Positions 11,531 through 24,668 are shown, counted from the stretch's first letter. The stretch: DNA of 64,000 nt from Tetraselmis striata (GCA_006384855.1 VCJN01000945.1:186001-250000); one strand, 5' to 3'. Notes: generated from the sequence alone by a model not told the origin. Translations and numbers: made by a program.

Positions 11531-14500
11531 ATGGTGCTCGGCGCGGTCGTCGCCGGCGTGAGGGGCCTTTTTGGCCGTCGGCGCAACAAAGGCCGAGAGC
11601 GCGTCGACGAGAACGGTGGGGATCCCTCCCCCCCCCCCCCCCCCCCCCCCACCCTTCACCCCTCCCCACCCACCCCACCTTCCGCGCGCGTGCGCGCCGG
11701 TATTGCTTTGTATTTGCGGTGAGGGAGGAGGCTGCGCCAAGCTCGCCGGACTGCGGGCGTCTGGCTGAAGCGGACGGCTCGTCGTCGAGTACCTTTCGCG
11801 GCCGCACGGCGGGGGTCACATTCGGCTGGTCGGCGGCGCGGCGGCCAGGTCAGCGGGCGGAGTCCGTGCCGAGCGAGCTGAGCTTACGCGCGCGCGGGGG
11901 TGGCCGTGCGCGCTCGCAGGCGTGCCGGTGGACCTGGATGCGTTCGTGCCGGTCACGCTGCAATGGAGGGACGTCCGCTCCGTGCTGGAGCTCAAGAGGG
12001 GCGCGGTGAGTGGCGCGCGTCCCCGCGGCTGATGAGCTGCTGCCAGGCAAACGCGGCAGGGCGCAATGGCGTTTCTGCTTGTTTCCTTTTTGCATTCAAA
12101 TGTCACCATGCGGATGGCATGCGCGCGCGTGTACTTGTATATGTGTGCGCATGAGGGGAGAGAAAAGGGGGGGGGGGGGGGGGGGGATGCAGGCACAGCA
12201 GTGCCGCTGCACTTGTCCCACTTCCAGTGTCCATCTATCCCACGATCGGCGCCACTGGGCATGGTGCTGCTGCACGCGGGTTAGGCGCTGCGGAATCCCA
12301 GGCTGACTGAGTGACTTGCTGATGCGGGCACCCATCCATGCATCCAGGAAAGCAAGCGCATCCTGGACGGCGTAAGCGGCGCCGCGGAGCCGGGGCGCAT
12401 GCTGGCCATCATGGGCGCCTCCGGCAGCGGCAAGACGAGCCTGCTGAACGTACTGAGCGGGCAGACCGCCGCCGCGAAGAAGCTGCGCCTGACCGGCCGG
12501 GTGCGCGTCAACGGCGTGAGGCTCGGTCGCTCGCGCCACCGGCAGGCGTACATCCGGCAGGAGGACGTCTTCTACAGCCAGCTCACGGTGCGCGGACAAA
12601 AAAAAAAGGGGGCATTGATAAGTCAGCCATGCCCCGCGTTGGTGCCACATACCGCAATGCCAGGACAATTGGCGACACTGCTATGTATATACAATAACAT
12701 GCCAGCACGGGTGGGTACACGTTCCCAAAGAGATCCTCCAGCCCAATCCGCTTGTTGCATCCCCCGCCTCCCCTTCCCCTGCCGTTGCAGGCGCGTGAGA
12801 CACTGCTGATGGAGGCGAAGCTGCGGCTGCCGCGCGGCGTGAGCACTGAGGAGAAGGAGGCGCTGGTGGAGGCGCTCATCACGCGCCTGTCGCTCACCAG
12901 CTGCGCCGACACCCCCGTCGGCGACAACAAGACTCGCGGCCTCAGCGGCGGTGCGCGCGCATGACCCCCCCCTCCCCCCTCCCCCCCCCCCCCCCCCCCC
13001 TCCCCCTCCCTTCACATCATTAATTCCAGCTGTCTGTGTCAGAGCCTACTATTGCGTTGGCGACGACGGCGGGGGGTAGGTGGGGGGGTTTATCGGCGGG
13101 GCACTGAATCAACGGATGCTCTCCGTATATTCCCGGCATCGCTTTGTAATAAATGGACTCTTGGCATCCAAAGCGGCGCCTTTAGTGGCAGGGTTCTGAT
13201 CGCCGCACTGGTACCCGTAGTCCGGGACACACCGCAACACTAGATCGGGCTCGTGGGTGGAAACAATGATAATGAACTGTTTTCCGCCACCGAGTCTGGG
13301 ATTCCGGGCTGTATGTTGGGAGCGGTGGTCCCTGATAGTTTCTCCTTCTCCGCGAGGGGTTCGGAACCAAAAGCTGAATGGCAAAGTGTAAGTGGCAGCC
13401 TCAGTCTTGTTTCGGGTCAGCCCGAGCAGCCTGGAAGCAGCCCGGCGTTTAGGGTTTGCTATTGTGTGTGGGCTCTGATCCGTGAACGGCGGGCGCAGGC
13501 GAGAAGAAGCGGCTGTCGCTGGGATGCGAGCTCATCGGCAGCCCGGCGCTCATCTTTGCGGACGAGCCCACCACCGGGCTGGACTCCTTCCAGGTGGAGA
13601 CCCCCCTTTTGCCATGCCGGCAGCAGACTTCCCCGCCAGAGTCGCCCAATGATTCCGACGCAGCTGCGGCCCACCAGCAGCGCCACCCTTTCCGATGCGG
13701 CACGGCGGCGGCAGCCAGACACCCCCCCGCGAGCCACCGTTAAAGTGTATTGGTTTGGTTGTTACATGCGCACGATTCGCGAACGCTGTTTTGAGCGGAA
13801 TGCCCTCATGGGTTCTCCGGGCGCCATTCATATGTGTACATCATGTCATCACCAGCTTCAGGTGAACCTGTCACGTGATGATATGGAAATAGATTATAGT
13901 CTTTGCATCACCGTCAGCCCAGCCGGAGATGTGCAGCCACGGCCTTGTTCTCGTTCAGTATTCCCAAACCAATTCGCAGCAGGCCTTGCATGACATCGTA
14001 CGTACCGACGCGGCATCCATAATGTTGCGATCGATGGGTTATTGCCGCGCTCGTGCCGATTCACTACACGGGCACTACGGGTGGCCGAACACATTGTCAG
14101 CTGCAGACATGCAGTGCATTCGGTACTTTATGCATCTAGCATCAAATGCAATGCAGGCTCCCCCTAGTATAGATGTAGAGCTGGGTCGCAGTCACGCATG
14201 TGCGTGTGCTTCGTGGCCGGCGCTGAGGTGGCGCTGTGCGGCGCCGGCTGGCAGGCGGAGAAGGTGATGGGCACGCTGCGCGCGCTGGCGGACAGCGGCC
14301 ACACGGTGGTGTGCACCATCCATCAGCCGCGCGGCTCCATCTTCCGCATGTTTGACGACCTCATGCTCATGTCGGCGGGGCGCGTGGTGTACAGCGGCCC
14401 CGCGGGCGACGCCGTCAACGCGTTTGTGGTGCGCGCCGCCGACCCTCTCGCCACGGGAACATGCCCCGTCACCCGCCCCCAATAGGCGCTGTCACCCGAT

Positions 14501-16676
14501 GTGCCGCGGTGTCCTCATTGCCGCCACTACCGAGCTCTGGGCTCGCTGCAATACTACTCTTGGACCCCCTCGCAAACAAAGGAAGAAACTGTGCACATTC
14601 ATCTGACAATCTATCAGAGCACACCACAAAAATAGCACGGAATCTCGGACTCCGTGGTGCAACACGGGCCATTGGTGTCCCCACCTGTGAGCTCGGTCAA
14701 ATGTCCTCGGGTGCCCCCGACATGCTCTGCCAGCCACTTTACCAACAAACGATACAAAAGCCACTCAATCTTTGCATTGGCCGCGCAGGCGGAGGGGCTG
14801 CCGTCCCCGGATGGCGAGAACCCCGCGGAGTACCTGATCGACCAGATCGCGGTGGACACCTCCTCGCCAGAGGCGGAGGCGGCCTCCCGCGCCCGCATCG
14901 CCGCGCTCCTGGCGAGCCAGGGCGCCCCTGCGGCGGCCGGCGTCTCACGCATGCGCGCCTCGGACAGCGCCAAGAGCCTGAACGAGGCATCCGCCTCGCG
15001 CCACGCGCCGCCCGCGCCGCGCAGCAGCTGGTGGCAGCAGTTCCGCATGCTGTTCAAGCGCGCCTGGCGGCAGGTGAATGCGCTGCCGCTCATTGATCCT
15101 CGACAACATCTCTTGGCCAGCTGCCTGATGACCCGACTTTGTGCTGACTTTATGTCTCAGCGAGGCAGCACCCACGTCATCCATCAATCCAAAATCACAA
15201 TCATGTGCACCACCCACCTGCACCACGCTGAATCAACACCGTCATTCACAAGTAGACCGCTTCTCCGTCGATGTAATGCGTAATCACAGATTGAGTTCGG
15301 TCAGTGCTCGACTCAGTCGACACACCAGGTCATTGCCCCCAATTCCCGGATGCATCAGGCGTGTCCGCCCGGATCGTGATCTCGATACGGTAATGTTGCG
15401 TCAGACCTCGGACATCAGTCCTTGGACCGGTTCTGGATGTTTCGCCCGTCTTTCCGAGACACATATCCTTAGGTACCCTGTGCTCAACCCCGCCCAGGGT
15501 CGGCCACGGACTCCACAGCAACTCACCGAGCAGCAAACTGACCGCCCCGCGCTGCCAGGTGACCCGCGACAAGGCGACCGCCATCGCACGCATGGCCTCC
15601 TCAGTCGGCTCCGCGGTCATCTTCGGCACCATCTTCTTCCGCGTCGGCCTCACGCAGGCGGCGGTGCAGTCGCGGATGGGCCTCATGCAGGCGCGGGCCG
15701 GCATCGCTCCCCCGCTCCCGTACCTGGCAGCATGACCTCTCCGCGCCTCACCTCATCTCGCCTCACCCAACCCGACCCGACCCGCCCCTGCCGGCGCAGG
15801 TGGCCGCCATCAACTGCGCCATGTCCTCACTCGTCAAGACGCTCACGCTGTTCCCAAAGGTGCGACGCCGCCGCTGCGATGATGCACAGCACTGCGGCCG
15901 CGTGCACCCGCTGACGCGCATGCCGCGAGGGTGCCCGGGGTCGCCCGTGTTCCCCGTGATACTCGTCACATTAAACGTAGCCCTGCCGCACGCACACCTG
16001 ACATGGTCTATGAAGAAGTATGCATGACGAATGGTTACACCTCTGCCGCCGGCTCCAAGAAACATGAGTCAACTGTACGTGTGTGTATATGTCATAGTTT
16101 ATCATGACATATACACATACATATATCACATGTCATACGCTATGTATAATATTTTTCATTATATATATCATTCTCCAGGCGGGATGTTGATTATATAGCC
16201 CTGGGGGCTTTCTAGTATTACAATGTGTTGGTTCGCATCCACATCTGATATGAGCGCGCAGGAGATGAATAATAATTACGTCTGATGTTTTCTGCTTTGC
16301 CCTTTCATCGGAGCTGTTTGGCTCTGAACGGTAAACTAACTTCGGCTGCGGTTGTCACACGTGTGAATCTCACTTGTGATTGAGCACCATGCCGCATTGG
16401 TTCCCTCCGCAGCGGTGCCGTGTGCTGAACCCCCCCCCCCCCCCCCCCCCCCCATCCCCCAGGAGCGCCTGATCGTGCAGCGCGAGCAGGCCAAGGGCAG
16501 CTACCACACCACCCCCTACTTCCTCGCCAAGCTCGCGGCGGAGCTCCCGGTCGGCTCGCTGTTCCCGCTCATGTTTGGCGCGCTGATGTACCCCCTCACC
16601 GGCCTGCACGCCTCCTTCACCCGCTTCGCCAAGTTTTGCGGTGAGTGACAGCCCTCATGCTGCTGGTGGTGGTGTT

Positions 16677-16728
<52 letters not shown>

Positions 16729-17935
16729 GGGAGGAGAGGGGGCTAGTACTTTGTCACTATGCTGAAGTATCGCAGTCTCATGACGCGGCGCTGAGGGTGA
16801 GGCAAATGTGCGGCCCGCAGGCATCCTCGTCCTCGAGTCCTTCACCAGCCAGGCCCTGGGCCTCACCGTGGGCGCGGTGGTACGCGCACCGCCGCCCTCA
16901 GCACCCCCCCACACCGCTTGTTCCTTCCCCGCCTGACCGGATACGCATCCAGGGGGTCGCGGCCGGGCGAAACACCCAGAATCAAGATCCATTCAACGTA
17001 TAGTGAATGTGGAGAGTATGGGCCTGGGTGCATCATAGAAGCCAGATACAGCGCGATGATTTGGTGCGCCGGCGGAACCGGGTACTGACTATTATTATTT
17101 TATCTTCTCTTTCATAACTTCATTACGCATGCTGGCGCACCTATAATAGAAAAGCAATTATCATTACGAGCCTCACACTGGGCGTGCACGCAACGCACAA
17201 GAACATTCGCCATAGTTACGTGTCACCTCTGGCCGGCATGGCAGGTTCTTCTCCGCAGTGCTCGTATCACCGCGGTGGCGCCCGGATTCATTTTAACAAT
17301 CGATCGCCGACCTTATTATCGTGGTCGATTGTGTCGAGTCGTCGTGACCCGGGTGACGCGTCTGCCCGGGATATGTCATCTGTTAATGTTATGATATTTC
17401 TCGGTGCGGATGTTTTGCTGCCTGGATGCATGCACAGTCGACCGATTGTACGAATACGGCCCAGAATGCGGGGGCCTGATGGCGCCCCTTCTTTCACGCC
17501 ATTCCGGGCCAGGCGCCCTCGGTGGACTTTGCGATGGCGTTGGGCCCCATGGTGATGGTGATCTTCATCGTCTTCGGCGGCTTCTACGTCAACGCGGACA
17601 CCATCCCCGCCCCGCTGCGCTGGCTGCCCAACGTCTCGCTCATCAAGTGGGCCTTCGAGGCGCTCACCATCAACGACTTTGCCGGCCTCAAGTTCGAGAC
17701 CAAGCGCCCTACGGACGCCGCGACCGGCGAGGAGGCGCTGGAGCGCCTGGGCTTTGCGGGCCGCAGCCTGCGCGGCGCGGTGCTGGGCGAGGCGCGCGTG
17801 CTGGGCGCGTACTACCTCCTCACCTGGCTCCTGCTCCGCCGCAACAAGGCCAAATACGCTACCGTCGAGGAGGCCGGCGGCGACGAGAGCCGCGGCAGCG
17901 CCGCCGACAGTGCCGCGGCGTCGCAGTCGGCGTAG
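11531..17935 (+). CDS. ABCG (white/WBC-type) half-transporter, complete, 12 exons, 657 aa
   Basis: ABCG half-transporters dimerise in a membrane and export lipids, sterols or xenobiotics using ATP. Exons: 11531-11615, 11920-12005, 12348-12587, 12791-12950, 13499-13593, 14255-14425, 14789-15073, 15559-15690, 15800-15859, 16463-16640, 16821-16879, 17513-17935. All phases agree; the total is 1974 nt. The nucleotide-binding domain comes first: Walker [10 protein letters not shown], signature [12 protein letters not shown], Walker [15 protein letters not shown]-loop TIHQPRGS. The membrane domain follows, with [17 protein letters not shown] and GTIFFRVG, then [17 protein letters not shown], and a last segment [23 protein letters not shown]-then-TMD order is diagnostic of ABCG. 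The start ATG opens an exon whose phase fits the next; a further upstream exon is possible. The substrate cannot be told. Confidence 0.9.
12167..12186. repeat. Poly-G run in ABCG intron 2
   Basis: A G-homopolymer on the sense strand of the gene, an exception to the usual C-on-sense orientation of the runs near splice sites in this window. Confidence 0.75.
15691..15799 (+). other. Probable GC-AG intron in the ABCG gene
   Basis: Reading RMGLMQ directly onto [14 protein letters not shown] keeps the frame and the family spacing before FPKER. The only base pair that allows this at the 5' side is GC (CTCATGCAG|GCGCGG), with a normal acceptor CCGGCGCAG. The nearest GT (CCC|GTACCT) would break the phase. 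Confidence 0.55.
16075..16175. repeat. AT-rich palindromic block in ABCG intron 9
   Basis: TGTGTATATGTCATAG and inverted TATGACATATACACA-type strings form an imperfect palindrome in an otherwise GC-rich gene. It may be a small MITE remnant; no flanking duplication was recognised. Confidence 0.4.
16682..16727. repeat. (GT)n microsatellite in ABCG intron 10
   Basis: An uninterrupted GT repeat of about 46 bp, 40 bp after the donor of exon 10. Confidence 0.95.
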
Positions 17936-18362
17936 GAGCGCCCCGGGCCATTCCGCAACGGTAGCTATTTATGACCCCTTTTGTGCGTCGGCGGCCTGCT
18001 GGTAGAGCCCGGTCCTCGAGGCTGCGGAGGCTGCGCACAGCCGCGACCGCAGCGCTCTCATTGTCGCCTAGATGGGCGCACATGTAAAAAAACCCGCGTT
18101 CGCCGGCACTGGTCTGAGCTGGCAGGGGCAGAGGCAGGGTGTATTCTTAGCGATTATCAGTGCCATATTATTCGCGTCGGTTGTTACATCACGGATTCAC
18201 GGCCGCGCGCTCGGATCCCAATCGGGATGGGCGCCGGTGTACATACGGTGCTCCGCGCAGCCCGCGGCGCGAGTCGCTGTACGTTAATGCGTCATGGAGG
18301 CTGCACCGAGCTTGTTGCCAGTGTCGAGCAGTAAGCCTATACTAAGCGCATCATGCGTCCTT
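17936..18362. other. Convergent intergenic region (ABCG / secreted cysteine-rich gene)
   Basis: The 3' ends of both genes face each other here. TGTAA, the polyadenylation signal of green algae, occurs on the plus strand about 145 bp after the ABCG stop and on the minus strand about 175 bp after the other gene's stop. No gene was seen. Confidence 0.45.
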
Positions 18363-20911
18363 TCAGGGCGTGGGTGCGCCCACATTGTTGTCGTCGTCGT
18401 CGTCGTCGTCGTCATCGTCGCGGTGCTCGAGAGCATCGTCGATTTTCTCGAGGTCGGTGCACTTGATGCTGCCCTCTGGCGTGTTCCACAGCGGGCACTT
18501 GGCGCACCCATCTTGCCCGAACTCGCTTGTGAAGGTCCCCTTGGGACAAAGGAGGCAGCTGTCTGCTCCGGAGTTCGGGGAAAAGGTTCCCGGCCTGCAC
18601 GGCTCGCACGACTTTGCCCCGCCGCCGCTGGAGAAGGTGCCCGGCCCGCACACGGAGCAGCCCGCCTGGCCAGGCCGCGACTGGGCAGTGCCAGGCGCGC
18701 AGAGGGTGCACCCGGACTCGCCAAAGTTGGGCGTGAAAGTGCCCGGCACGCACTGGTGGCAGGTGGCCTTGTTGGTACCCGGGACAGGGCGGCCGATGGT
18801 GCCATCGCCGGCGGAGTATGTGCCGGGCGCGCACTTGAAGCACTCCGCCGCACCCTCCTGGCCCAGAGTTGTGTTGACCTGGAAGTTGGAGGGCACGAAC
18901 CCCGGAGGGCAGAACTTGCAGCTGTCCAGGCCTGCGCGTTAGTCATGCCACACCAAGTAGTTAATCGGGGCGCCAAAACATATCAATCATGCTGTGATGG
19001 ATCCGCAATGGAGTGACACATGCACAGTACCAATAAATACATTCTATGGCTTTATTACGTATGAATAAGAGAAGGAATATTGGGACCCGTATAACCTGTG
19101 CATATATGATGGAGTCGTACATGCTGGTTCTTCCAAGATGTGATTATGCGTGGCTGCTGCGACAGACGTGCGTATGAAGGTGACCTAGAGAATGACATCT
19201 CTCAGATAGGTCTATTGCGTCAATACTCTTTTACGCCCATAGTGTAATGCTTGTCACACTCAATCACACGGTGCGCACATGCGATGGAAATTATTGGAAG
19301 CCACTGAGGATTATTGATCTACCAAGACTGCACAGACATATATGGATAGGGAAAAAGACCTTACCTTTCTAGCCCAATGTACCCCTAAGATTCATCCGTC
19401 CCAGCAAAATAGTGTGCAAAAGGGACCCGTAGTTCGAGTTATAGTAATCGTGTGGAAGTCAAACAACGTCAGTACACACGACTTGGCCAGAGGACGGCGC
19501 AGGTAGCAATGTGCTATTGGCGTGGGAACACAGCACCTTCGCAGTTGAACGCCAACTCCGGCTGGTACGTCCCCTGGGGGCAGAACTTGCATGAGCCAAA
19601 CGGCAGGCTTGCTTCCGCCGTCAGCGTCGTATTCTCAAAGACAAATGTCATATTTTTGAAGACGAATGTAGAGTTCTCGAAGAACAACGTCGAATTGACA
19701 TCGCCTGACGCCGCCAGGGAGACGTCCCCAAACTGCTGGAAGTAAAACCCCCTGGCGGAAAAGCCGTCTTCATCTGTGGTCCGACACGCACGTGAGGAAC
19801 CACTCATACAATGATAGAATATTTATGAGGTGTTGACCACTGAGCAAACATCCAATAAAATGACGCGTCTCGCTTCCTTTCCCATTCTATCACCCTCTAT
19901 GATAATGGGAATTATTTGCACAGTGCCGTCAAACTCTATTACAACAACGTCGGCAAATGCGCCGCCCGATGCGGCTGTCGGGCCAGCCTCTCGTAAAGGT
20001 TCGACCTATTGAGCTGTTGATATTACAGGTAGCATTCTTATCAGTGCAGACAAATAATGAAAATCCTGCTCTGGAGTGGTCGAGTGGCGATGACTCTGGG
20101 GAGACTTAGAATACATAAGAGAATTTCATTATCGAAGTGGCGCTGCTTGTTGACCCAGGATTGTACTGTTGGTATGACTAACAGATAAGGCCATAAGACC
20201 ATTATTACGCGAGCAGGAAATCATGGATACCATTATAGTGACCCCGCACAAAGGACCATAAACCCAGGATGTGCCTCTGAATTACCTGCGGTGTACTTGG
20301 AATGCGGCCGCCATTCAATTTCAACAGCAAGCACGTCGGAGTACAAGTATATTATGACTTCGACTGGTTGAGAACCGAGTGTAAATAACTCGACTGAGTG
20401 GCAACGGCCGGGCGGCATTACTAGCAGCATTCGACAATAATAGTAGTGAAAATGTTATTGCTGTGACGCGTGGCAGATATATTATATGTTATTCAATTTT
20501 ATAGTCACAGCATTGCAACCCACTCCCCCCCCCCTTTGCCCCTCGCGCGGGCGAAGATTCTGGGCGCTGGCACATACCGCAGAGGCAGCCGCCGAGTCCT
20601 GGGATGGGAATGTCGAAATCAGTGCCATCAGTGATGTTGGAGACACCAATGGTGATGGGTGAACACACAGTGAGAGAAACGTCGACGCTGAGTCCCATAT
20701 CCGGCATGTCGAACAACGAGGTATTGCAGAACCCCTTATTGCTGTCGAAAATCGAGTTCTCCCTGCCTTGCAGCGCGATGGCCTCCACAAGCATTTCCAT
20801 TTCCGGCGTGTTCTGTAGTTTATTTGTCTCCGAGAAAGTATCTGCTGCCGCGATACCTGTGGCCTGTGCCACAAGAAGGAGGGCAAGTGACATGACTGAC
20901 TGCATCATCAT
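18363..20911 (-). CDS. Secreted cysteine-rich protein with GCC2/GCC3 (ephrin-receptor-like) repeats, 442 aa
   Basis: Exons on the minus strand: 20911-20578, 20393-20286, 19974-19894, 19773-19537, 18931-18363. All four introns are phase 1 and the total is 1329 nt. The protein begins with MMMQSVMSLALLLVAQ, a clear signal peptide, followed by an unidentified region of about 170 residues with N-glycosylation sites (for example NST, NMT, NTT) around FENSTFVFKN. Then come about nine CxxCxPGT-type modules (CKFCPQGTY, CFKCAPGTY, CHQCVPGTF, CTLCAPGTA, CSVCGPGTF, CEPCRPGTF, CLLCPKGTF and others), the GCC2/GCC3 type found in extracellular proteins. The C terminus is a run of ten Asp plus NNVGAPTP, with no transmembrane segment or anchor visible. 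It is probably a cell-surface or wall protein; the poly-Asp tail could bind Ca2+ or a basic partner (inference). Confidence 0.8.
18387..18417. repeat. Trinucleotide (GTC)n repeat encoding poly-Asp
   Basis: The repeat lies in the last exon of the secreted gene and encodes its Asp tail; it is probably length-variable. Confidence 0.85.
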
Positions 20912-22416
20912 TTTATTAGATGATTGTCCGACTCGTTTCGCCGTTGTAGTAAAATACCTGTATGCCGACGGCGGTGGTTGTGGTTGTGGTGGTGGTGGTA
21001 TGTGCTGCACGGGGAAGGATGGGGGGGGGGGGGGGGGGGGGTCGTAAATTCTCTCACAATAACTCGACAAAAAGCGAGCGTTCTTTCTAATAGGCTAAGT
21101 AGTCCAGTCCCGCCACTTCGTGCGGCACAGCATGAAATCGCAACGTCGCAACCTCACCACGGGGCTGCTGCTGAAACTGAATAACTTTTTGTGCTACAAT
21201 CCCCCGTCAATTCACCTCGGACTTGCGCTGCCGGCCGGGATACGTTATTTTTTTCGCGTGGCAGATGAGTCATCATATATCAACAAAGTGTATGATTATG
21301 AAGACTCAATTAGGGCTCGGGCGCCCGTGTATAGTTCTTTCAACATGCAGCACGAGAGCTATGTATGTAATATTTGAAGCTCGTTGGCAGCGACACCGGT
21401 GCATGCGACAGAGTGTGCCTATTGGTAGTTTGTGAAGCCGATGATGTCGCAGTTGCAGTTCACGTATCCGACGATGTTGTAGTAGTCCCGGCAATTCATG
21501 TCGTGTATCCGATGGCTCGATCTTTTGACAGCACCCGTACGTCTGACACATTTTAACGTCGTTATAGCCTCAATAATTAATTACTAACGAGAAAATCATA
21601 CGCTGTACCTCGTTGCATCAAGTCGGGCTCGCGCATATGGTAGAAATAGCGATATCATGGAGCACAATCATAGTTCCAAACTCGGTGTCTTCGGTATCTA
21701 CAAAATGCGCCAGCGCCGGCTCATATCGCCATATTATTGGCACTGTCAGTAGCAATGGCCTCACAAAGGCACCTGTCTTCGGATGTCACAGCAAGGAATG
21801 GAGCCGGCCGCAGTGATTCCTAAATTCGGCCGGCACATAGAAAGGCTTAAACAGGCTTGTTGTGGCACCTACGCAATACGTTTTCCTCGCAAAGCAGATA
21901 AACACATCTATACACCACCTGAAAGACTGTCAGATTCATGTGGGGCGGCAAACATGTAATGAGCCCCCCCCCCCCCCCCCCCCCCACACCCGCTCACACA
22001 CACAATCGGGCGTTTCCTTTTGCTTAAGATGTCGACGGGATTCTAGATGTGCATGAAGCAGACAAACAAGTCTTGCTTCTTCACACAAGTACCACCAAGA
22101 GGCAGCTCAGCCGCCAGACAGCAGAAACCTCTGCAGCAGCCCGTATCATCCCTCCAGGAATATTTATGTGTTGCCTGGTTGACTATTATTAGATGGCCTC
22201 CACGCCTACCTTCAATGATGGCGAGGTCGAAATCCTGTACGCCTTCTGAATCGCCTCGTTAAACAAAGCAAAAAGTGCCGCACTTCTCTGAGTAAGTGAC
22301 AATGGTGCAAAGTCTTATCGATGAAAACATCTGCGTCACCTCTACTATTATTAACCTACAGCACTTGACCCGTCAACAAAGCATTGGTGACCGATGACCG
22401 CGCCTTGGCTCGGACT
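20912..22416. other. Intergenic region
   Basis: The upstream part (20950-21050) contains a GGT-rich stretch and a G-run at about 21021-21041, just outside the start of the secreted gene and probably in its leader or promoter. A C-run lies at about 21964-21985. The rest (21060-22416) has only short open frames with no recognisable motif. Confidence 0.5.
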
Positions 22417-23074
22417 TCAGTTACCGCCGTCAGTCGCCCCTGCTGATACTTCCTGTTGCTGCTCATGCTGCTCAGCCTCCTCCTCGTAGTACTCCTCCTC
22501 GCCATCATGGCCAAACATCAGCTCAGTGATGTCCTGCGCATCGCGCAAGTTGACCGGCAGCGTCACCCGCTTGCCATCGCGCCGCCTAATCATGAGCTCC
22601 ACAAAGTGGTTGAAGTCGTCCAGGCTGAGCAGCATATCCAGCAGGTAGTACACGCCCTCGTTCTCCCCGCTACCCTGTTCGAGGAACGCCACCAGGTCGT
22701 CCCGGCTGGCCGCGTGCGCCGCCAGCTCCGTGTCCACCTTTCCCTCGTAGATAGCCTTGAAGTCGGAGTGCCCCTCCGTGCAGCCGAGCGTGAGCTCCCC
22801 TCCCACATGCAGCCCCACAAATGCGGGCGCATGCCTGTCCAGCAGTTTGTGCACCTGCAGCGCCGCACCGCATGCTCATGCAATGTTTGGATCGGAATGG
22901 GGCCGCGCTGGAAGAGTGAAACAACGCCCCTGCGGGTGAACCGTTGGCATGCAATATCCTGGTGCATTTGCCCCGTCCTGGTGTACGGCTCACCTGCTCC
23001 ACGAAGGCGGGGTCCACAAGCGCCTGGATGACCGCGTTCACCGCCGCAGGCGTTCCTTGTAGCGGCGCAGCCAT
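22417..23074 (-). CDS. BART-domain protein (ARL2-binding-protein-like), 172 aa
   Basis: Two exons on the minus strand, 23074-22994 and 22854-22417, with a GTGAGC donor, CTGCAG acceptor and phase 0. The protein runs from MAAPLQGTPAAVNAVIQA through FVEQVHKLLDRHAPAF, ELTLGCTEGHSDFKAIYEGK and LLDMLLSLDDFNHFVELM to an acidic, Gln-rich tail (EEEYYEEEAEQHEQQQ). The layout (N-terminal helix, FxxxHxxxF, an acidic middle, then LLxxxDFxxFxxxM) is that of the BART domain. Known BART proteins (ARL2BP, CFAP36) bind the GTP-bound small G proteins ARL2/ARL3 and act in cilia and mitochondria. The match is by pattern only. The gene is divergent from EF3 with 1.6 kb between them. Confidence 0.65.
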
Positions 23075-24668
23075 CAGGGCTGCGGTGAGGTGTGCTGTAT
23101 CGGGCGCCGGTACGGGCTCCGTCCCGCTCTGCTCGCTGTTACAGTGTAGCACAGGGCGCCAGGGCGGTACCCTTGGTGCGCAGCGAAGAGTCGCACCGCT
23201 GCCATACAACTGCGGTACCTGTACCCTCCGATAGCTCGACGCCCACTCCAGACCAACCACAGCGCTCCCTCGTGCCAGGGCCGAGACCTTCTTTTAAACG
23301 CAGTCCCAATCGTAACAGGGTCCACCCGAAACGCTCGAGTGGTAGGTATCCGTACACAACCACCCTCGCGCGCTCAGGTATTTGTCGAAGGCAGCGTCCG
23401 TGACTGACTGAGCAAGTCCTGTTTCGCAGTGACGCTGGCGTGCGTAGCAAAGACTAGTCGCTGTGGGGCGTCTGGCATGCCGGCGCGCTCTCACTAGCAC
23501 GGCATTATCAAGCGGTAGCATATTGCACCAGATGACGTACCGGGCGGTACCAGGGGCGGGAGATGGACTGCGCCCCCTGTGCCCGGGCGTATACGACGGC
23601 GAAAAGGACTCATCTTGGCCTGGATGATGATGTTTGAAAAAACTGTTTTTGCTAAAAAGATTTCATTAGCGACCGATAGCGACCATTAGCGCTACATACT
23701 ACCGCATAAATCAGCATACATATCGCGTCGATTCGTTGGGGCAAAATAGTCGGAATTTCCGCACACATAGCGAAGGATTATTCCGTCGCTACGATTATTC
23801 CGGCCTACTGCTTATTCAGGGCCGCGCAAATCTGCCAGGCTGGCGCGCGGGAATGTTACATGCCGGTGACCTACCGTCACCCGCAGCACAGCAGCGGCGT
23901 TATCATGCCGTTATGGAGCAACGCGCGGCCCGCAAACCGCGCCGCCGCGCCGCCGGTGTCGTCGTTCTAGTCACGCCTCCGCCGCCGTCGACGGTCGTCG
24001 ACCAACTTCAACACATCCCGCAAAACGTGCGCACCACTCCCGTCTTCTCCCCTGCTACCCCAAGCACGCTCCCACAGCTCGTGCTTGCCTCACCGAAAGC
24101 TGTTACCAGCGCAGGTAACGCTGCATTTTTGTTGCGGGTGACCTGTGGCGAAAGGGGGGCGAGGGTGGGAGGGTGGGGGAAAGAGGGCGGTGAGGGGCGA
24201 GCGACTTTTCAAATTCCGTCGCCGGCATTTGCGAGAATTGCGCCCCCCCCCCCCCCCCCCCCCCCCCTGCTATCCGCCCGTCTCCTGTGATACCCCTCTG
24301 CCGCCGCCGCCACCACCTCCATACTATCTGCTGACCGACAGTCTTTTTTATCCCTTGCTCCGCTCGCATACTGCCAACGCCGTCAACTGCCGACTCGCGA
24401 TTCTCGGCCGCGGCCTCACTTCCCGCCCTCGTCGGCTGCCGAGATATAACACGCCGGCGCTCGGCCGCGTTGCCTGCTTTGCTCCGTAACTGTCCTCCCG
24501 AACATCTCGACCGTCGCTGCTTTCGTTCTGCGAGCGGCAGGCAGGGTGCCATTTGGGGCTGGGGGCGACGATTTTCACAGCACCGAACCCGGGTCGCCGG
24601 GGTATGTCGGCTGAGCAGTTGGTCGGCTGGGCGTGTTGCTGCGCAGACAAAGCCGCGCCGACGGCAGT
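23075..24668. other. Divergent intergenic region (BART gene / EF3)
   Basis: It probably holds both promoters. An open stretch at about 23911-24114 ends at a possible donor (AGCGCAG|GTAACG) and could be an upstream exon, but no family is recognised. A C-run lies at about 24242-24267. The C/G-rich stretch 24290-24660 may be the EF3 leader; a CTGCGCAG just before the EF3 ATG could be an acceptor for a leader intron. Confidence 0.4.

Noticed and set aside
23736-24290. 184-codon frame upstream of EF3 as a gene
   Set aside because: Ends in poly-Pro from a C-run, with no motif; at most a part of it is an exon.
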